Shown piece after piece: positions 35,682 through 43,942 of a stretch of DNA of 64,000 nt; within the stretch, counting starts at the first letter, position 1, and each line of letters begins with the position of its first letter. Made by a program: the position numbers and the translations under genes. The stretch lies in assembly GCF_000010345.1 (NCBI RefSeq), contig NC_009663.1, positions 1,426,001 to 1,490,000 on the forward strand, written 5' to 3'. The stretch is from Sulfurovum sp. NBC37-1 (GTDB taxonomy: Bacteria; Campylobacterota; Campylobacteria; Campylobacterales; Sulfurovaceae). The notes under the pieces are model-generated. The model was not told where the DNA came from, made no database searches, and saw nothing but the letters and a program-made list of their open reading frames with translations.

Positions 35682-36464
35682 ATGCATGAACCGAGTACAA
35701 AAGAAACAGCATTTGATTGTCCGCATTGCGGTGCGTATACAACGCAATATTGGCACAATACTTATGTAAAATTCATAAGAGGTGAATCAGGGACGCCTGT
35801 AATCCCATCACCTGATTTTGAAGATAAGATTAAAGAGATAGCAGATATTGATAAAGAGCAAAAACAGAAACTAATTGAACACTTCCGAAGAATTCGATCA
35901 AAAGTGCTTTTTACAGATGAAACAACTGATTACGGTGATAAGCCGCAACTTCACAATCTATTTGTAAGCCAATGCTACAACTGTAAGAAATGGGCAGTAT
36001 GGGTAAATGAGGATATTATTTACCCTCCTAAGAAATTTGGTGTTCAACCTAATCAGGATTTGCCAGAGGCGATTTTATCGGTTGTCGAAGAAGCAAGAAG
36101 TATTCTCGATGCATCACCAAAAGGTGCGGCTGCTTTGTTGAGATTGGCCATTCAGATGCTTTGCAAGCATCTTGGAGAATCAGGTGAGAATTTAAATGAA
36201 GATATTGCAGCCCTTGTTTCTGCAGGTCTTAATCCAATAGTCCAAAAATCACTAGATGTAGTTCGCGTCATCGGAAATGAATCCGTTCACCCTGGTTCTA
36301 TAGACCTAAATGACGACAAAAATACAGCAGTTAGACTTTTTGACTTGGTAAACATTATTGCGGACCAAATGATTACTCAACCAAAGCACGTAGAAGAGTT
36401 ATACGAAAAATTGCCTGAATCAAAAAGAAAGGCCATAGATAGGCGTGATAGAAAAGGCACCTAA
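35682..36464 (+). CDS. DUF4145-domain zinc-ribbon protein, cassette-borne
   Basis: From the ATG at 35682 the product is 260 residues (a GTG at 35673 would add three). A split zinc ribbon has CPHC (FDCPHCGAYT) and CYNC (SQCYNCKKWAVW). The C-terminal half (about 130-245) is helical with AILSVVEEARSILDASPKGA, AALLRLAIQMLCKHLGE and IGNESVHPGSID, typical of DUF4145. Some DUF4145 proteins occur as parts of restriction or phage-defence genes. The exact function here is unknown. It is the only gene of the cassette and its TAA lies within the attC site. Confidence 0.82.
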   Translation: MHEPSTKETAFDCPHCGAYTTQYWHNTYVKFIRGESGTPVIPSPDFEDKIKEIADIDKEQKQKLIEHFRRIRSKVLFTDETTDYGDKPQLHNLFVSQCYNCKKWAVWVNEDIIYPPKKFGVQPNQDLPEAILSVVEEARSILDASPKGAAALLRLAIQMLCKHLGESGENLNEDIAALVSAGLNPIVQKSLDVVRVIGNESVHPGSIDLNDDKNTAVRLFDLVNIIADQMITQPKHVEELYEKLPESKRKAIDRRDRKGT

Positions 36465-36527
36465 CAATCGGCTCAACGCAGACTGTCAACTCCGCTGCAC
36501 TCTGTTGCCAGCCGGTTAGCCGAGGCG
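36459..36527 (+). other. attC recombination site of the gene cassette
   Basis: R'' is ACCTAAC (36459-36465). L'' CGGCTCAAC (36470-36478) faces L' GTTAGCCG (36515-36522); the two are complementary apart from one extra C, the extrahelical base typical of attC bottom-strand hairpins. The site ends at GCG with the cleavage G at 36527. The R' partner GTTAGGT now lies at 35668-35674 because of insertion. Confidence 0.75.
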
Positions 36528-36559
36528 TTACGAACTTCTAATTTTCTCCAAATTCAAAA

Positions 36560-36586
36560 CCTTATAATCTAATATATTTTATAAGG
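36560..36586. repeat. ccttataa inverted repeat
   Basis: CCTTATAA (36560-36567) and TTATAAGG (36579-36586) form an 8-bp stem with an 11-base loop. The preceding ttcaaaa resembles the same element at 29675 and near 33708. The rest of 36528-36661 contains no gene. Confidence 0.5.
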
Positions 36587-36661
36587 AAAAGTAAGTTGTC
36601 TACATAGGATCAGAGAAATATTATTATCAAAGAAAATAACCGTACAAACTAAAGGGAACCT

Positions 36662-37372
36662 CTAAAGCTGCAAATAGGCTTCATAGAAAAAGTAGAGGCC
36701 AAAACCCAGCAGAAGCAGCGCAAATCCTTTGTTGATCCAGTCGGATATCTTTGCCATTGTACTGCTCGAAGTGATACTCTGAGCAAAGCCTACAGAGACA
36801 CCGGCGATCAGCAGCAACAGGGAGTGCCCCAGCGCAAAAGTAAGAATGAGCCCGTAGGCCTGCAGATACCCGCTGCTTCCAGCCAAAGACATAATAGCAA
36901 AAAGCGGTGCAGAGGCACAGGGTGTACTGACAAGTCCGAAGATCAAACCGATGAGAAAACCGCCAAAAAGACGGTAGTGTATCAGCCGGTGTATGATGGC
37001 CGATTTGTCTACCTCTCCAAGCATACCAAACGCATAGAGCGCGATAAGGATGCTCACTATCCCTGCGACCAGGTAGGCCCACATCGGCGCTACGGAGAAG
37101 AAACCGCCGAACTTGGCGACTATGAAGCCCAAAATGGAGAAACTCAGTGCCACACCCAATGCAAAGAGTGTGGTGAAAAGGTAAGTGTAGAGCACCTTTT
37201 TTCTGCCCTCAAGGTCTTTGTTCAGTGCTACGGCACTGCCCACAAGTAGCGGGACGGCCACCAGTGAACAGGGAGCTGCTGCGGTGATGCTGCCTGAAAG
37301 GAAAGCACCCGCATAGGCAAGCAGAGAGTTCGACTCTAGAAGATGGGTAATGAAGGGCTGCAGTTCACCCAT
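36662..37372 (-). CDS. ccdA: CcdA-type membrane thiol transporter
   Basis: This 236-residue protein has six membrane segments. Conserved Cys residues lie in TAAAPCSLVAVPL (Cys35) and STPCASAPLFAI (near 150), the reductant-relay pair of CcdA/DsbD. The family passes electrons from cytoplasmic thioredoxin to periplasmic thiols. It is last in the operon with the permease, the redox-active disulfide protein and the secreted FmdE-domain protein, so it probably keeps those Cys groups reduced. Confidence 0.88.
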   Translation of the reverse strand: MGELQPFITHLLESNSLLAYAGAFLSGSITAAAPCSLVAVPLLVGSAVALNKDLEGRKKVLYTYLFTTLFALGVALSFSILGFIVAKFGGFFSVAPMWAYLVAGIVSILIALYAFGMLGEVDKSAIIHRLIHYRLFGGFLIGLIFGLVSTPCASAPLFAIMSLAGSSGYLQAYGLILTFALGHSLLLLIAGVSVGFAQSITSSSTMAKISDWINKGFALLLLGFGLYFFYEAYLQL

Positions 37373-37374
37373 GT

Positions 37375-38094
37375 TTACCTGCTGACATTTTTATTGATGA
37401 CATCACTTCGCGAACCGATATCGTCTATCTTGAATTCGTACTGATAGTCCTTCAGTTTCGTGATCTTCAAAAGCTTCCCTGGGTCAGTGTTGAGCATATA
37501 TGTCATTGCTTCAAAAGCAAGTGCTTCCACTTCATCGATATCTTTGGGAGTGATCTTTTCACCCTTTTTCTGCTTTGTTCTGATCTCTTTTTCTTTGTTC
37601 TTGAGCGCTTTAATGAAACCCGTATCGGCAAGCTCTACCTTGTAAGTCTCACCCGTAGAGATCTTCTGTACGATGAAACTGCCTCCAAGAGAATTGTCCA
37701 GCGAGAGTGTCCTGTGGTTGATACGTGCACCGCTCATCAGGCCCGAAGTATCGACCAGGCAGGGACTGTTCTTTGCTACCACACGCAGATCTGTCCTGTC
37801 TATGACGCCGTCAGCAAAAAGCTTTGGCAGAGTGTTGGAAAGTTCCACGTACGCCAGTACCAGCCCGTCGCAGAGATGCCCGTGTGCGCGTGCAAGGGTC
37901 TTGATGTCGAGCTTCTTTGGGTAGAGGTTGTAGCGTCCAAGTGCACCGTCAGTGTCTTTGACCAGCACCGGTTTTGCATTGGGTGCATTTTTGACAGACT
38001 TTTCGTAAAAAGTGTCATCGATGTTCAAATGTGCCGCTTCACCTGCCCATGTAGCTACTCCGGCAAGTGTCAGAAACAGTGCCCTTTTAAGCAT
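37375..38094 (-). CDS. Secreted FmdE-domain protein
   Basis: The 239-residue protein has a signal peptide (LKRALFLTLAGVATWAGEA). The FmdE-type domain (about 65-160) has AHGHLCDGLVLAYVEL (His71, His73, Cys75, Asp76) and NSPCLVDTSGLM as metal-binding Cys/His motifs. FmdE domains usually occur with molybdo-enzymes or as metal-binding modules in the cytoplasm, so export is unusual. Its start overlaps the preceding redox protein gene by eight bases. A lysine-rich helix (KNKEKEIRTKQKKGEK) follows the domain. The substrate is unknown; trivalent arsenic or another soft metal is a candidate. Confidence 0.75.
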   Translation of the reverse strand: MLKRALFLTLAGVATWAGEAAHLNIDDTFYEKSVKNAPNAKPVLVKDTDGALGRYNLYPKKLDIKTLARAHGHLCDGLVLAYVELSNTLPKLFADGVIDRTDLRVVAKNSPCLVDTSGLMSGARINHRTLSLDNSLGGSFIVQKISTGETYKVELADTGFIKALKNKEKEIRTKQKKGEKITPKDIDEVEALAFEAMTYMLNTDPGKLLKITKLKDYQYEFKIDDIGSRSDVINKNVSR

Positions 38095-38335
38095 TCTTTT
38101 GTGCTTCTTCTATGAGCTTTACCACTTCATCGACACTCAACAGTTTTCCCGTGGACTTCACTTCACCATCGATGACAAGCCCCGGTGTACTGACCACATT
38201 GTACTTCATGATCTCCATGATATCATCTACTTTTTCCACCTGATGGAAACCACCCACTTTGGCAAGCGCTTCCTGAACGACTTTCTCAAGTGCCACACAT
38301 TTGGCACATCCTGTTCCGAGTATTTCTATTTTCAT
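38087..38335 (-). CDS. Redox-active disulfide protein (thioredoxin_3)
   Basis: The 82-residue cytoplasmic protein has active site CAKC (Cys10, Cys13) in EILGTGCAKCVALEK and a cis-Pro strand STPGLVIDGE. This family (MTH895-like) often follows ArsP/YraQ-type permease genes, as here. It probably reduces or shuttles electrons to the permease or its cargo. It lies 11 bp after the permease gene and overlaps the FmdE gene. Confidence 0.9.
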   Translation of the reverse strand: MKIEILGTGCAKCVALEKVVQEALAKVGGFHQVEKVDDIMEIMKYNVVSTPGLVIDGEVKSTGKLLSVDEVVKLIEEAQKNA

Positions 38336-38346
38336 TGTTTTGCTCC

Positions 38347-39294
38347 TTAGTTTAAAATAAAATTGAAAAGATAGCCGATAGCGATAATACCGACCCCTAC
38401 TATACCAAAAAAGATCGCGATCAGTTTCGTATGAAGGATCTTTTTGAGGATCATCGCTTCAGGCAGACTCAGTGCGGTAATGGACATCATAAAGCTCAGC
38501 GCCGTTCCAAGCAGCATTCCCTTGTTCGTCAGTACTTCTACAAGCGGCATCACACCCGCAGCGTTGGAGTACATCGGGATACCCAGGATCGTCGCTAACG
38601 GTACACCGTACCAGTTGTCACCGCCTGCATATTTGGCAATGAAGTCTGCCGGAACATAGCCATGGATGAAGGCACCGACACCGACACCGATGAGTACATA
38701 GAGCCAGATCTTTTTAACGATGTCCCAGGTATAGTCCCACGCTTCCTGGGCCCGCTGTTTCGCGGTCAGTTTTATCTCGACCTCTCCCAGTTCACCTTCC
38801 ATCGGCGTGACAGGAATAAGAATATATTTTTCCATCCCCAGCTTCCCGATGACATAGCCACCCACTATCGCGACAAAGAGCCCGAAACCGATGTAGATCG
38901 CCGTGATCTTCCAGCCAAAGAGTGTAAAGAGCATCGCTATGGCGATCTCGTTGTTCATCGGTGCAGAGATCAGGTAGGAAAAGGTCACCCCCAGCGGGAT
39001 GCGTGCCTGAATGAAACCCAGAAAGAGCGGAATGGCAGAACAGGAACAGAACGGAGTGATGATCCCGAACAGTGCCGCGAGCACGTTACCGTAGAGCTCG
39101 GACTTGCCCTGTAGGTGTGCCCGGACATACTCCGTATTGAAGTGCGTCCGCAGATAGGAGACAATAAAGATGATGACGACCAGCAAAAAGAGGATCTTTA
39201 CCGTATCGTAGATAAAAAAATTGACCGTGTCGTTGACCCTTCCGGTCAGGCCGAGAAGGTCAACAGTCAAATGGTCTACTGTTTCTTTCCACAT
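38347..39294 (-). CDS. ArsP/YraQ-type permease (COG0701)
   Basis: The 315-residue protein has eight predicted membrane segments in two repeats. The first repeat carries GIITPFCSCSAIPLFLGFI, a Cys pair characteristic of the ArsP-like permeases that export trivalent organoarsenicals. The second repeat has GIPMYSNAAGVMPLVEVL. The promoter at 39362-39401 has the same operator as the ars locus, so its expression is probably controlled by ArsR. It is the first gene of a four-gene unit. Confidence 0.85.
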   Translation of the reverse strand: MWKETVDHLTVDLLGLTGRVNDTVNFFIYDTVKILFLLVVIIFIVSYLRTHFNTEYVRAHLQGKSELYGNVLAALFGIITPFCSCSAIPLFLGFIQARIPLGVTFSYLISAPMNNEIAIAMLFTLFGWKITAIYIGFGLFVAIVGGYVIGKLGMEKYILIPVTPMEGELGEVEIKLTAKQRAQEAWDYTWDIVKKIWLYVLIGVGVGAFIHGYVPADFIAKYAGGDNWYGVPLATILGIPMYSNAAGVMPLVEVLTNKGMLLGTALSFMMSITALSLPEAMILKKILHTKLIAIFFGIVGVGIIAIGYLFNFILN

Positions 39295-39361
39295 TTTCTA
39301 TCCTTCTATTAATACTGTGAACGTAATGATATAAATCAAGATTACTTCTAACAATTGAAGT

Positions 39362-39401
39362 ATTATATCCAAAACGAAACAAAACATCAAGATATATTGA
39401 T
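39362..39401. promoter_or_regulatory. ArsR-like operator and promoter of the permease operon
   Basis: ATCAAGATATATTGAT (39386-39401) differs from the ars operator (5207-5222) by one base. On the minus strand TTGATG (39385-39390) and TATAAT (39362-39367) are separated by 17 bp, placing the operator over the -35 as in the ars promoters. Confidence 0.8.
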
Positions 39402-39439
39402 ATATTATTAGAATTCTTTCAAAACACAACTCTCACTCA

Positions 39440-39454
39440 TTTACATTTGTTAAC
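39440..39454. promoter_or_regulatory. Possible CpxR-like box before the Spy/CpxP-like gene
   Basis: TTTAC-ATTTG-TTAAC at 39440-39454 resembles the inverted form of the CpxR consensus (two GTAAA half-sites with 5-bp spacing), with one mismatch; another TTTAC lies at 39461-39465. A TATAAT box is at 39487-39492. This is a weak, position-based call. Confidence 0.35.
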
Positions 39455-39542
39455 ATAAAATTTACACGCAATTGACATAAAGCTTTTATAATTCTCGTAT
39501 CCCAGGAAGTTATCCGGGAAAGAAAAACACGAAGGATTCAAA

Positions 39543-40097
39543 ATGAAAAAAAACAGATTTATCGCAACATTGGCAGCATTGGGTATGGTGACTGCAGTCT
39601 ATGCCGGAAATGGTATGGATTGTGGAGGTTGCAAACACCAAGGCTATGGCGAAGAAATGCAGCAGCAAAATGTAAATGTAATGATATACACAGGAAACAA
39701 TTGTGGTAAACAGGGCCATAATAGAATGGGCAGTGGTGCCAAGAGCAACATGCATGGCAGAGGAATGAAACACAACGGTATGATGAAGCAGATCATATCC
39801 CAGCTCAACCTGAGTGATGCACAAAAACAGAAGATCAGAGAGATAAAACGTGAAAGCCGCCAGGCTATGAAACAGAAACACATGAAGCCAAAAATGGATT
39901 TTACTCAATTTATGAACAAGGACCATTTCGATAAAGAAGCGTTTCAAAAAACTATGGAGCAAAAGTGGGAGACAAAAGATAAAGTACGACAAGAAAAAAG
40001 AGAAGCCAAGTTGGTAATGATGAGTGATCGTATGGCAAGAATCTTCGAGGTTCTAACACCAGAGCAAAGAGAAAAACTGATAGAATTAAAAAAATAA
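39543..40097 (+). CDS. Spy/CpxP-like periplasmic protein
   Basis: The 184-residue protein has a signal peptide (KKNRFIATLAALGMVTAVYAG) and a Met/His/Cys-rich segment (MDCGGCKHQGYGEE, NNCGKQGHNRMGSG, NMHGRGMKHNGMMK), likely metal-binding. The helical part has LTXXQ-like repeats: LNLSDAQKQKIREI and LTPEQREKLIEL. Such proteins act as periplasmic chaperones or metal sensors and feed back on CpxA-like kinases. It is directly followed by a regulator-kinase pair. Confidence 0.85.
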   Translation: MKKNRFIATLAALGMVTAVYAGNGMDCGGCKHQGYGEEMQQQNVNVMIYTGNNCGKQGHNRMGSGAKSNMHGRGMKHNGMMKQIISQLNLSDAQKQKIREIKRESRQAMKQKHMKPKMDFTQFMNKDHFDKEAFQKTMEQKWETKDKVRQEKREAKLVMMSDRMARIFEVLTPEQREKLIELKK

Positions 40098-40139
40098 TCA
40101 GGTTTGCACAAGAGTTGTAAAACTGGAAATGGAGTGTCG

Positions 40140-40814
40140 ATGATCAAAGTCCTGATGGTGGAAGACGACCCCGATATCACTGAATTGCTGGAAGAATACC
40201 TGGGTCGTTATGGTATCGAAGTGTTCAGTGTCAGTTCTCCAAGTGTAGGTCTTGAAAAACTTCAGCTGGAGCGTTATGACCTGATGCTGATCGACCTGGG
40301 CCTGCCTGAAATGGACGGTTTGGATCTTTGCAGGATCGTTAAAGAGCGCTATCCTGAACTCCCCATTATCGTTTCGACTGCACGGATCGATGTGAGCGAT
40401 AAAGTCGCTGCTTTCGAGATCGGCGCAGATGATTATGTGGCCAAACCGTATGAACCCAGGGAGTTGGTCGCACGCATTCAAGTACTGGTCAAACAGTACA
40501 GCCGTATTGTCTCACCGACAGGATCTTCCACCTTTTCGGTAGACAGAGTTAAAATGCAGGTTTTCCATGAAGGGCAGGCTCTTGACTTGACCCAGGCGGA
40601 ATATGAGATATTCGCTCTTCTTCTGGAGAAAAAGGGCGAGGTAGTCAGCCGTGAATATATAGCAAACTCTACAGACTCCCTGCGTTGGGACAGCAGTGAC
40701 CGCAGCATTGATGTGATCGTCGGCCGAATACGACAGAAGATCGGCGATGACTCCCGGCACCCCCACTATATTAAATCGGTCCGTGGTGTCGGCTACAAAT
40801 ATATAGGCTCCTGA
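40140..40814 (+). CDS. CpxR/OmpR-type response regulator
   Basis: From the ATG at 40140 (GGAG five bases upstream) the product is 224 residues. The receiver has LMVEDDPDI, DLMLIDLGLPEMDG, VSTARIDV and YVAKPYE. The C-terminal winged helix has SREYIANSTDSLRWDSSDRSIDVIVGRIR and ends RGVGYKYIGS. An upstream in-frame start at 40104 would add 12 unlikely residues. The downstream kinase starts three bases after its stop. Its target is probably the adjacent Spy/CpxP-like gene. Confidence 0.92.
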   Translation: MIKVLMVEDDPDITELLEEYLGRYGIEVFSVSSPSVGLEKLQLERYDLMLIDLGLPEMDGLDLCRIVKERYPELPIIVSTARIDVSDKVAAFEIGADDYVAKPYEPRELVARIQVLVKQYSRIVSPTGSSTFSVDRVKMQVFHEGQALDLTQAEYEIFALLLEKKGEVVSREYIANSTDSLRWDSSDRSIDVIVGRIRQKIGDDSRHPHYIKSVRGVGYKYIGS

Positions 40815-40817
40815 CCC

Positions 40818-42059
40818 ATGAACCGCCACTCCATATTTTTCAAGCTGAATCTTTTTTTCGCGATAGCCATTATCGTGACGCTCATTGCCGGTTTACTTGT
40901 AGCTCTCCAGCTGCACAGAAAGGAACGCACCTCACTTTTGCTCAAAAGTAAAATTGTGATGCAGGAGTATCGCCAAAACAGCAATATATCGCCAGAGCTT
41001 CTGAAAAGTCTTGATCTTGAACCGGCTTCCGAAGCTGTTAGCGATGAAATAGTGCAGAAAAAAGAACATTTTTTAAAACAGATGAAGCGTCATGGACAGA
41101 GAATGCACTTGAAAAAAAGAGTTATCATCAGAGGAGGTGAAGTCTACCTGCTTCTAAAAACCCCTCGGAAGGTGTTGCTTTTCCACTCCAGTCACAACAG
41201 GTTTCAGCAATATATTTTTCCATTCCTGATTTTTCTTACGATCTTTATCCTGCTCAGCCTGATCTACTGGGCACTCAGGCGTTCTCTGTTACCGCTTAAG
41301 AAACTGGAAGAGGATATACGGCGATACGGAAAAGGAGAAAGAGTAGAGGCCGATGCACAGATCATCAGTGGTGATGATGAAGTCTCCAGAATATCTGAAG
41401 CGTTTTACAGTTCCACTAGGCAGGTACAGCGTCTAAGCGATACCAGAGAGCTTTTTATAAAGAACCTCCTTCATGAGCTCAATACCCCGGTTACAAAAGG
41501 AAAACTACTGGCTGAGTTGAGTGAGGAGCCGCGTACGAAGAAGATGCTGGGTGAGATCTTCAACCGCCTGTCCCAATTGTTAAAAGAGCTGGTCAAGATC
41601 GAAGCAATAAGTTCAGCGACCTCCGTTCCGGAAGAAAAAGAGAAAGTCTCTTTGCGAAGTATCTTGAAAGAGGCTTGTGAACGACTTTTCTGCAAAGATA
41701 TCACAACAGAAAATCTTCCTGATCTTCTCCTCTATACAGAGAAGGAAGCCATGATAATCGTTGTAAAAAACCTTCTGGACAACGCCATAAAATATGGGGA
41801 AGATCCCAATATTGCAGTACAGGAGGAGAGTCTTGTCATTTCCAGCATTGGGGAAGCGCTCCCCTATCCTCTGGAGCACTACACCGAACCTTTCCGACAG
41901 GAATATGGGCGGGGTAAAAAAGAAGGCTTCGGACTGGGACTCTATATCGTGAATGAAATTCTGGTACAATGCAATATGGAACTGCATTACATCCATAAAA
42001 ACGACCGAAACCTATTCATCATTTCGGACCTGCCACTGGTTAGTACATCCCAAGCTTAG
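40818..42059 (+). CDS. CpxA-like sensor histidine kinase
   Basis: The 413-residue inner-membrane protein has membrane segments near 9-32 and 135-155 flanking a periplasmic domain, then a HAMP-like linker. HisKA has ELFIKNLLHELNTPVTKGKLL with the phospho-acceptor His; the ATPase domain has VVKNLLDNAIKYGED and GFGLGLYIVNEIL. The D box is short (LVISSIGEALPY), without the typical DxGxG. It pairs with the upstream regulator and probably monitors envelope or metal stress through the Spy-like protein. Confidence 0.9.
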   Translation: MNRHSIFFKLNLFFAIAIIVTLIAGLLVALQLHRKERTSLLLKSKIVMQEYRQNSNISPELLKSLDLEPASEAVSDEIVQKKEHFLKQMKRHGQRMHLKKRVIIRGGEVYLLLKTPRKVLLFHSSHNRFQQYIFPFLIFLTIFILLSLIYWALRRSLLPLKKLEEDIRRYGKGERVEADAQIISGDDEVSRISEAFYSSTRQVQRLSDTRELFIKNLLHELNTPVTKGKLLAELSEEPRTKKMLGEIFNRLSQLLKELVKIEAISSATSVPEEKEKVSLRSILKEACERLFCKDITTENLPDLLLYTEKEAMIIVVKNLLDNAIKYGEDPNIAVQEESLVISSIGEALPYPLEHYTEPFRQEYGRGKKEGFGLGLYIVNEILVQCNMELHYIHKNDRNLFIISDLPLVSTSQA

Positions 42060-42104
42060 AAACAGTGGCTTCTCTACCTCACTTGGTTTTATCTTCTGCG
42101 TCCA

Positions 42105-43469
42105 TTAGAGCAAACACAGTATCAGATAGCTCACCGGCAATAATGCCAACCACCAAAAAGCCAATCTTTTGACATCATATTCTTTTCCTTCACTGACAAG
42201 ATCGATCCTGCGGGAGAGAAGAAGAAGTGTCCACCCTACGGCGATAAAGTCAAAAATACCGAACAGCTGAAGCCAGCCGGTATCCTGAGAAACCAGCGGC
42301 TCAAGGAAATGGAACGGCAGGTGAAAAGCTTCAATGAACCCGTTGACGACGTTATGGAAATAGCGTGTAAAAAAACTGGTAAAAGCAACTCCAATGGAGG
42401 AGACAAGTGCCAGCGGTGCATAGGCATACCCTACTTCGGTAAAAAGTGTTTTTTTGTCTATACCCAGTTTCTCCTCAGCTTTCTTAAAACCTATATAGAC
42501 CACATAGAGCGTAAAAGAAACAGAGACAAGCAATGTCAGTACTGCTTCAAAATTTAGAGGGCTATGAGGAAACAACCCTTTGAGTCCGTTGGAGATCCAC
42601 ATCCACGGTAGCCAGGCAGCGAAGTCGCTGTGGTTGAAGTTGGTCGTCAGTTTCATGGTCAGGGTCATAAAGGCAAAGAGCAGAAGATAGGTCCACACAT
42701 CCACCGCTCTGGCACGACGGATAGGCTGGGAAAGTGAAAAACCGAATCCTTTGGACTTGTAGCTGATCGCCGCACAGGCGTTGGCACAGTCCATGCAGAG
42801 CGTACAGTCGCCCATACTGTTATTTTTGTCGAAATTGAACGGAGACTGCCCGAACTCACACATCTTGGCACACTCGAAAGTCGTGCAGGTCTCACAGGCA
42901 CTGCGGTAGCTTCCCAGCCACATGAAAGAGATGCGGGAGAATGCGTTGCGTATGGCGCTGATGGGGCAGATATGCGCACAGTAGCTCATATCTTTGAAAA
43001 GAAAGTAAAAGAGAAAGGCCAGCAGTGTAAAAAACGTGTAGAAAAACGCTACAGCGACCGGTTTGGCAAAAACGGCAGGGAAAGCATAAAAAAGTCCCCA
43101 GTAAACGCCCAGGACAACTCCAAGACTAATGTAGGGATTTTTCAATACTTTGGGCATTTTAAAGGCTTTACCTTTACGCTTGATGATCTTCTTACCAACG
43201 AATGCCAGAGGGCAGACGGAGCAGAAGTAGGCTCCAAGTGTCGGCAGGGAAAGGAACATAAAGAAAGGCCAGAAGAACGACCAGAAGATCGCTGTGGTAA
43301 AATGGTTCTCCGATGCTTCAGGATGGATGAAACCGTAAACAAGCGCATAGACGAACACACCCAGTACCATACTTCGCACGGCAAAAAGCGTTTTCGGGTT
43401 CTTAAAGAAACGCTCTCCCCATTTATAGGCAAAAAGATCATTCCTGTCTCGTTCTATTGTTTCGACCAT
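42105..43469 (-). CDS. Membrane polyferredoxin (NapH/CcoG-like 4Fe-4S protein)
   Basis: The 454-residue protein has about ten membrane segments and four Cys clusters: YFCSVCPLAFVGKK, MSYCAHICPISAIRN, CETCTTFECAKMCEFGQSP and MGDCTLCMDCANACAAI. The last two resemble bacterial 4Fe-4S ferredoxin motifs. Such proteins move electrons between quinol or ferredoxin pools and periplasmic redox enzymes. It ends the RND operon, after the CMD and DUF4395 genes. Its role beside an efflux pump is unclear. Confidence 0.82.
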   Translation of the reverse strand: MVETIERDRNDLFAYKWGERFFKNPKTLFAVRSMVLGVFVYALVYGFIHPEASENHFTTAIFWSFFWPFFMFLSLPTLGAYFCSVCPLAFVGKKIIKRKGKAFKMPKVLKNPYISLGVVLGVYWGLFYAFPAVFAKPVAVAFFYTFFTLLAFLFYFLFKDMSYCAHICPISAIRNAFSRISFMWLGSYRSACETCTTFECAKMCEFGQSPFNFDKNNSMGDCTLCMDCANACAAISYKSKGFGFSLSQPIRRARAVDVWTYLLLFAFMTLTMKLTTNFNHSDFAAWLPWMWISNGLKGLFPHSPLNFEAVLTLLVSVSFTLYVVYIGFKKAEEKLGIDKKTLFTEVGYAYAPLALVSSIGVAFTSFFTRYFHNVVNGFIEAFHLPFHFLEPLVSQDTGWLQLFGIFDFIAVGWTLLLLSRRIDLVSEGKEYDVKRLAFWWLALLPVSYLILCLL

Positions 43470-43490
43470 TCTCCGTTCCTTTTTTGTTCT

Positions 43491-43853
43491 TTAGCTTTCG
43501 AAGGTATCAAAAGCTGTTTTTGCATTACCCATGACGGCACTTGAGTGGGCATGTTTTACGATCTTGACCAGAAATGCCATCTCTTCTTTGCTTATACCCA
43601 TTTTTTTGAGCATTCTAGTCTGTTCCATGATGCACTCTTCACTTCCCAATGTGATGGAAGCGGCCAGCATGATCATCATGGATGTCTTGGGATCAAAAGG
43701 ATTCTTCTCATCCTGTACGCTGAACTTACTGCTCATCGCCTGCTCGACCAGAAATCTCGGATCGATCGCCTTTGCGCTGTTCAAACTTTGGGGCAGTGAC
43801 CCCATTTTCTCTATCATCATTGCTTCTACTTGTTCAGGTGTTGGTGCCTGCAT
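43491..43853 (-). CDS. Carboxymuconolactone decarboxylase (AhpD-like) family protein
   Basis: The 120-residue cytoplasmic protein has the CMD helix pattern DPKTSMMIMLAASITLGSEECIMEQTRMLKKMGISKEEM. The single Cys (EECI) and a later His (KHAHSSA) are near the usual AhpD active positions, but the CxxC form is not present. The family includes alkylhydroperoxidase-type redox proteins. It lies between the DUF4395 and polyferredoxin genes. Confidence 0.75.
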   Translation of the reverse strand: MQAPTPEQVEAMMIEKMGSLPQSLNSAKAIDPRFLVEQAMSSKFSVQDEKNPFDPKTSMMIMLAASITLGSEECIMEQTRMLKKMGISKEEMAFLVKIVKHAHSSAVMGNAKTAFDTFES

Positions 43854-43942
43854 AGTTATTCCTTTCTATTGTTGTATTACAGATAAAACGTTGTTTTATC
43901 TTCAAAACACTCCGACAGAGAGTGCTTCAAAAAGAAAACAGA

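Larger units (their letters stand above)
35669..36527 (+). mobile_element. Integron-type gene cassette, apparently solitary
   Basis: The block starts right after the G of GTTAGGT (35668-35674) and ends with the G of GCG|TTACG (36527). If circularised, the ends join as ACCTAAC...GTTAGGT, a perfect core pair. The single gene fills it in the standard orientation, with its stop codon inside R''. No integrase (intI) and no second cassette are visible within the window. The flanking sequence would close as aataaatag|ttacgaac, which has the G|TT core of integrase secondary sites. Confidence 0.75.
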
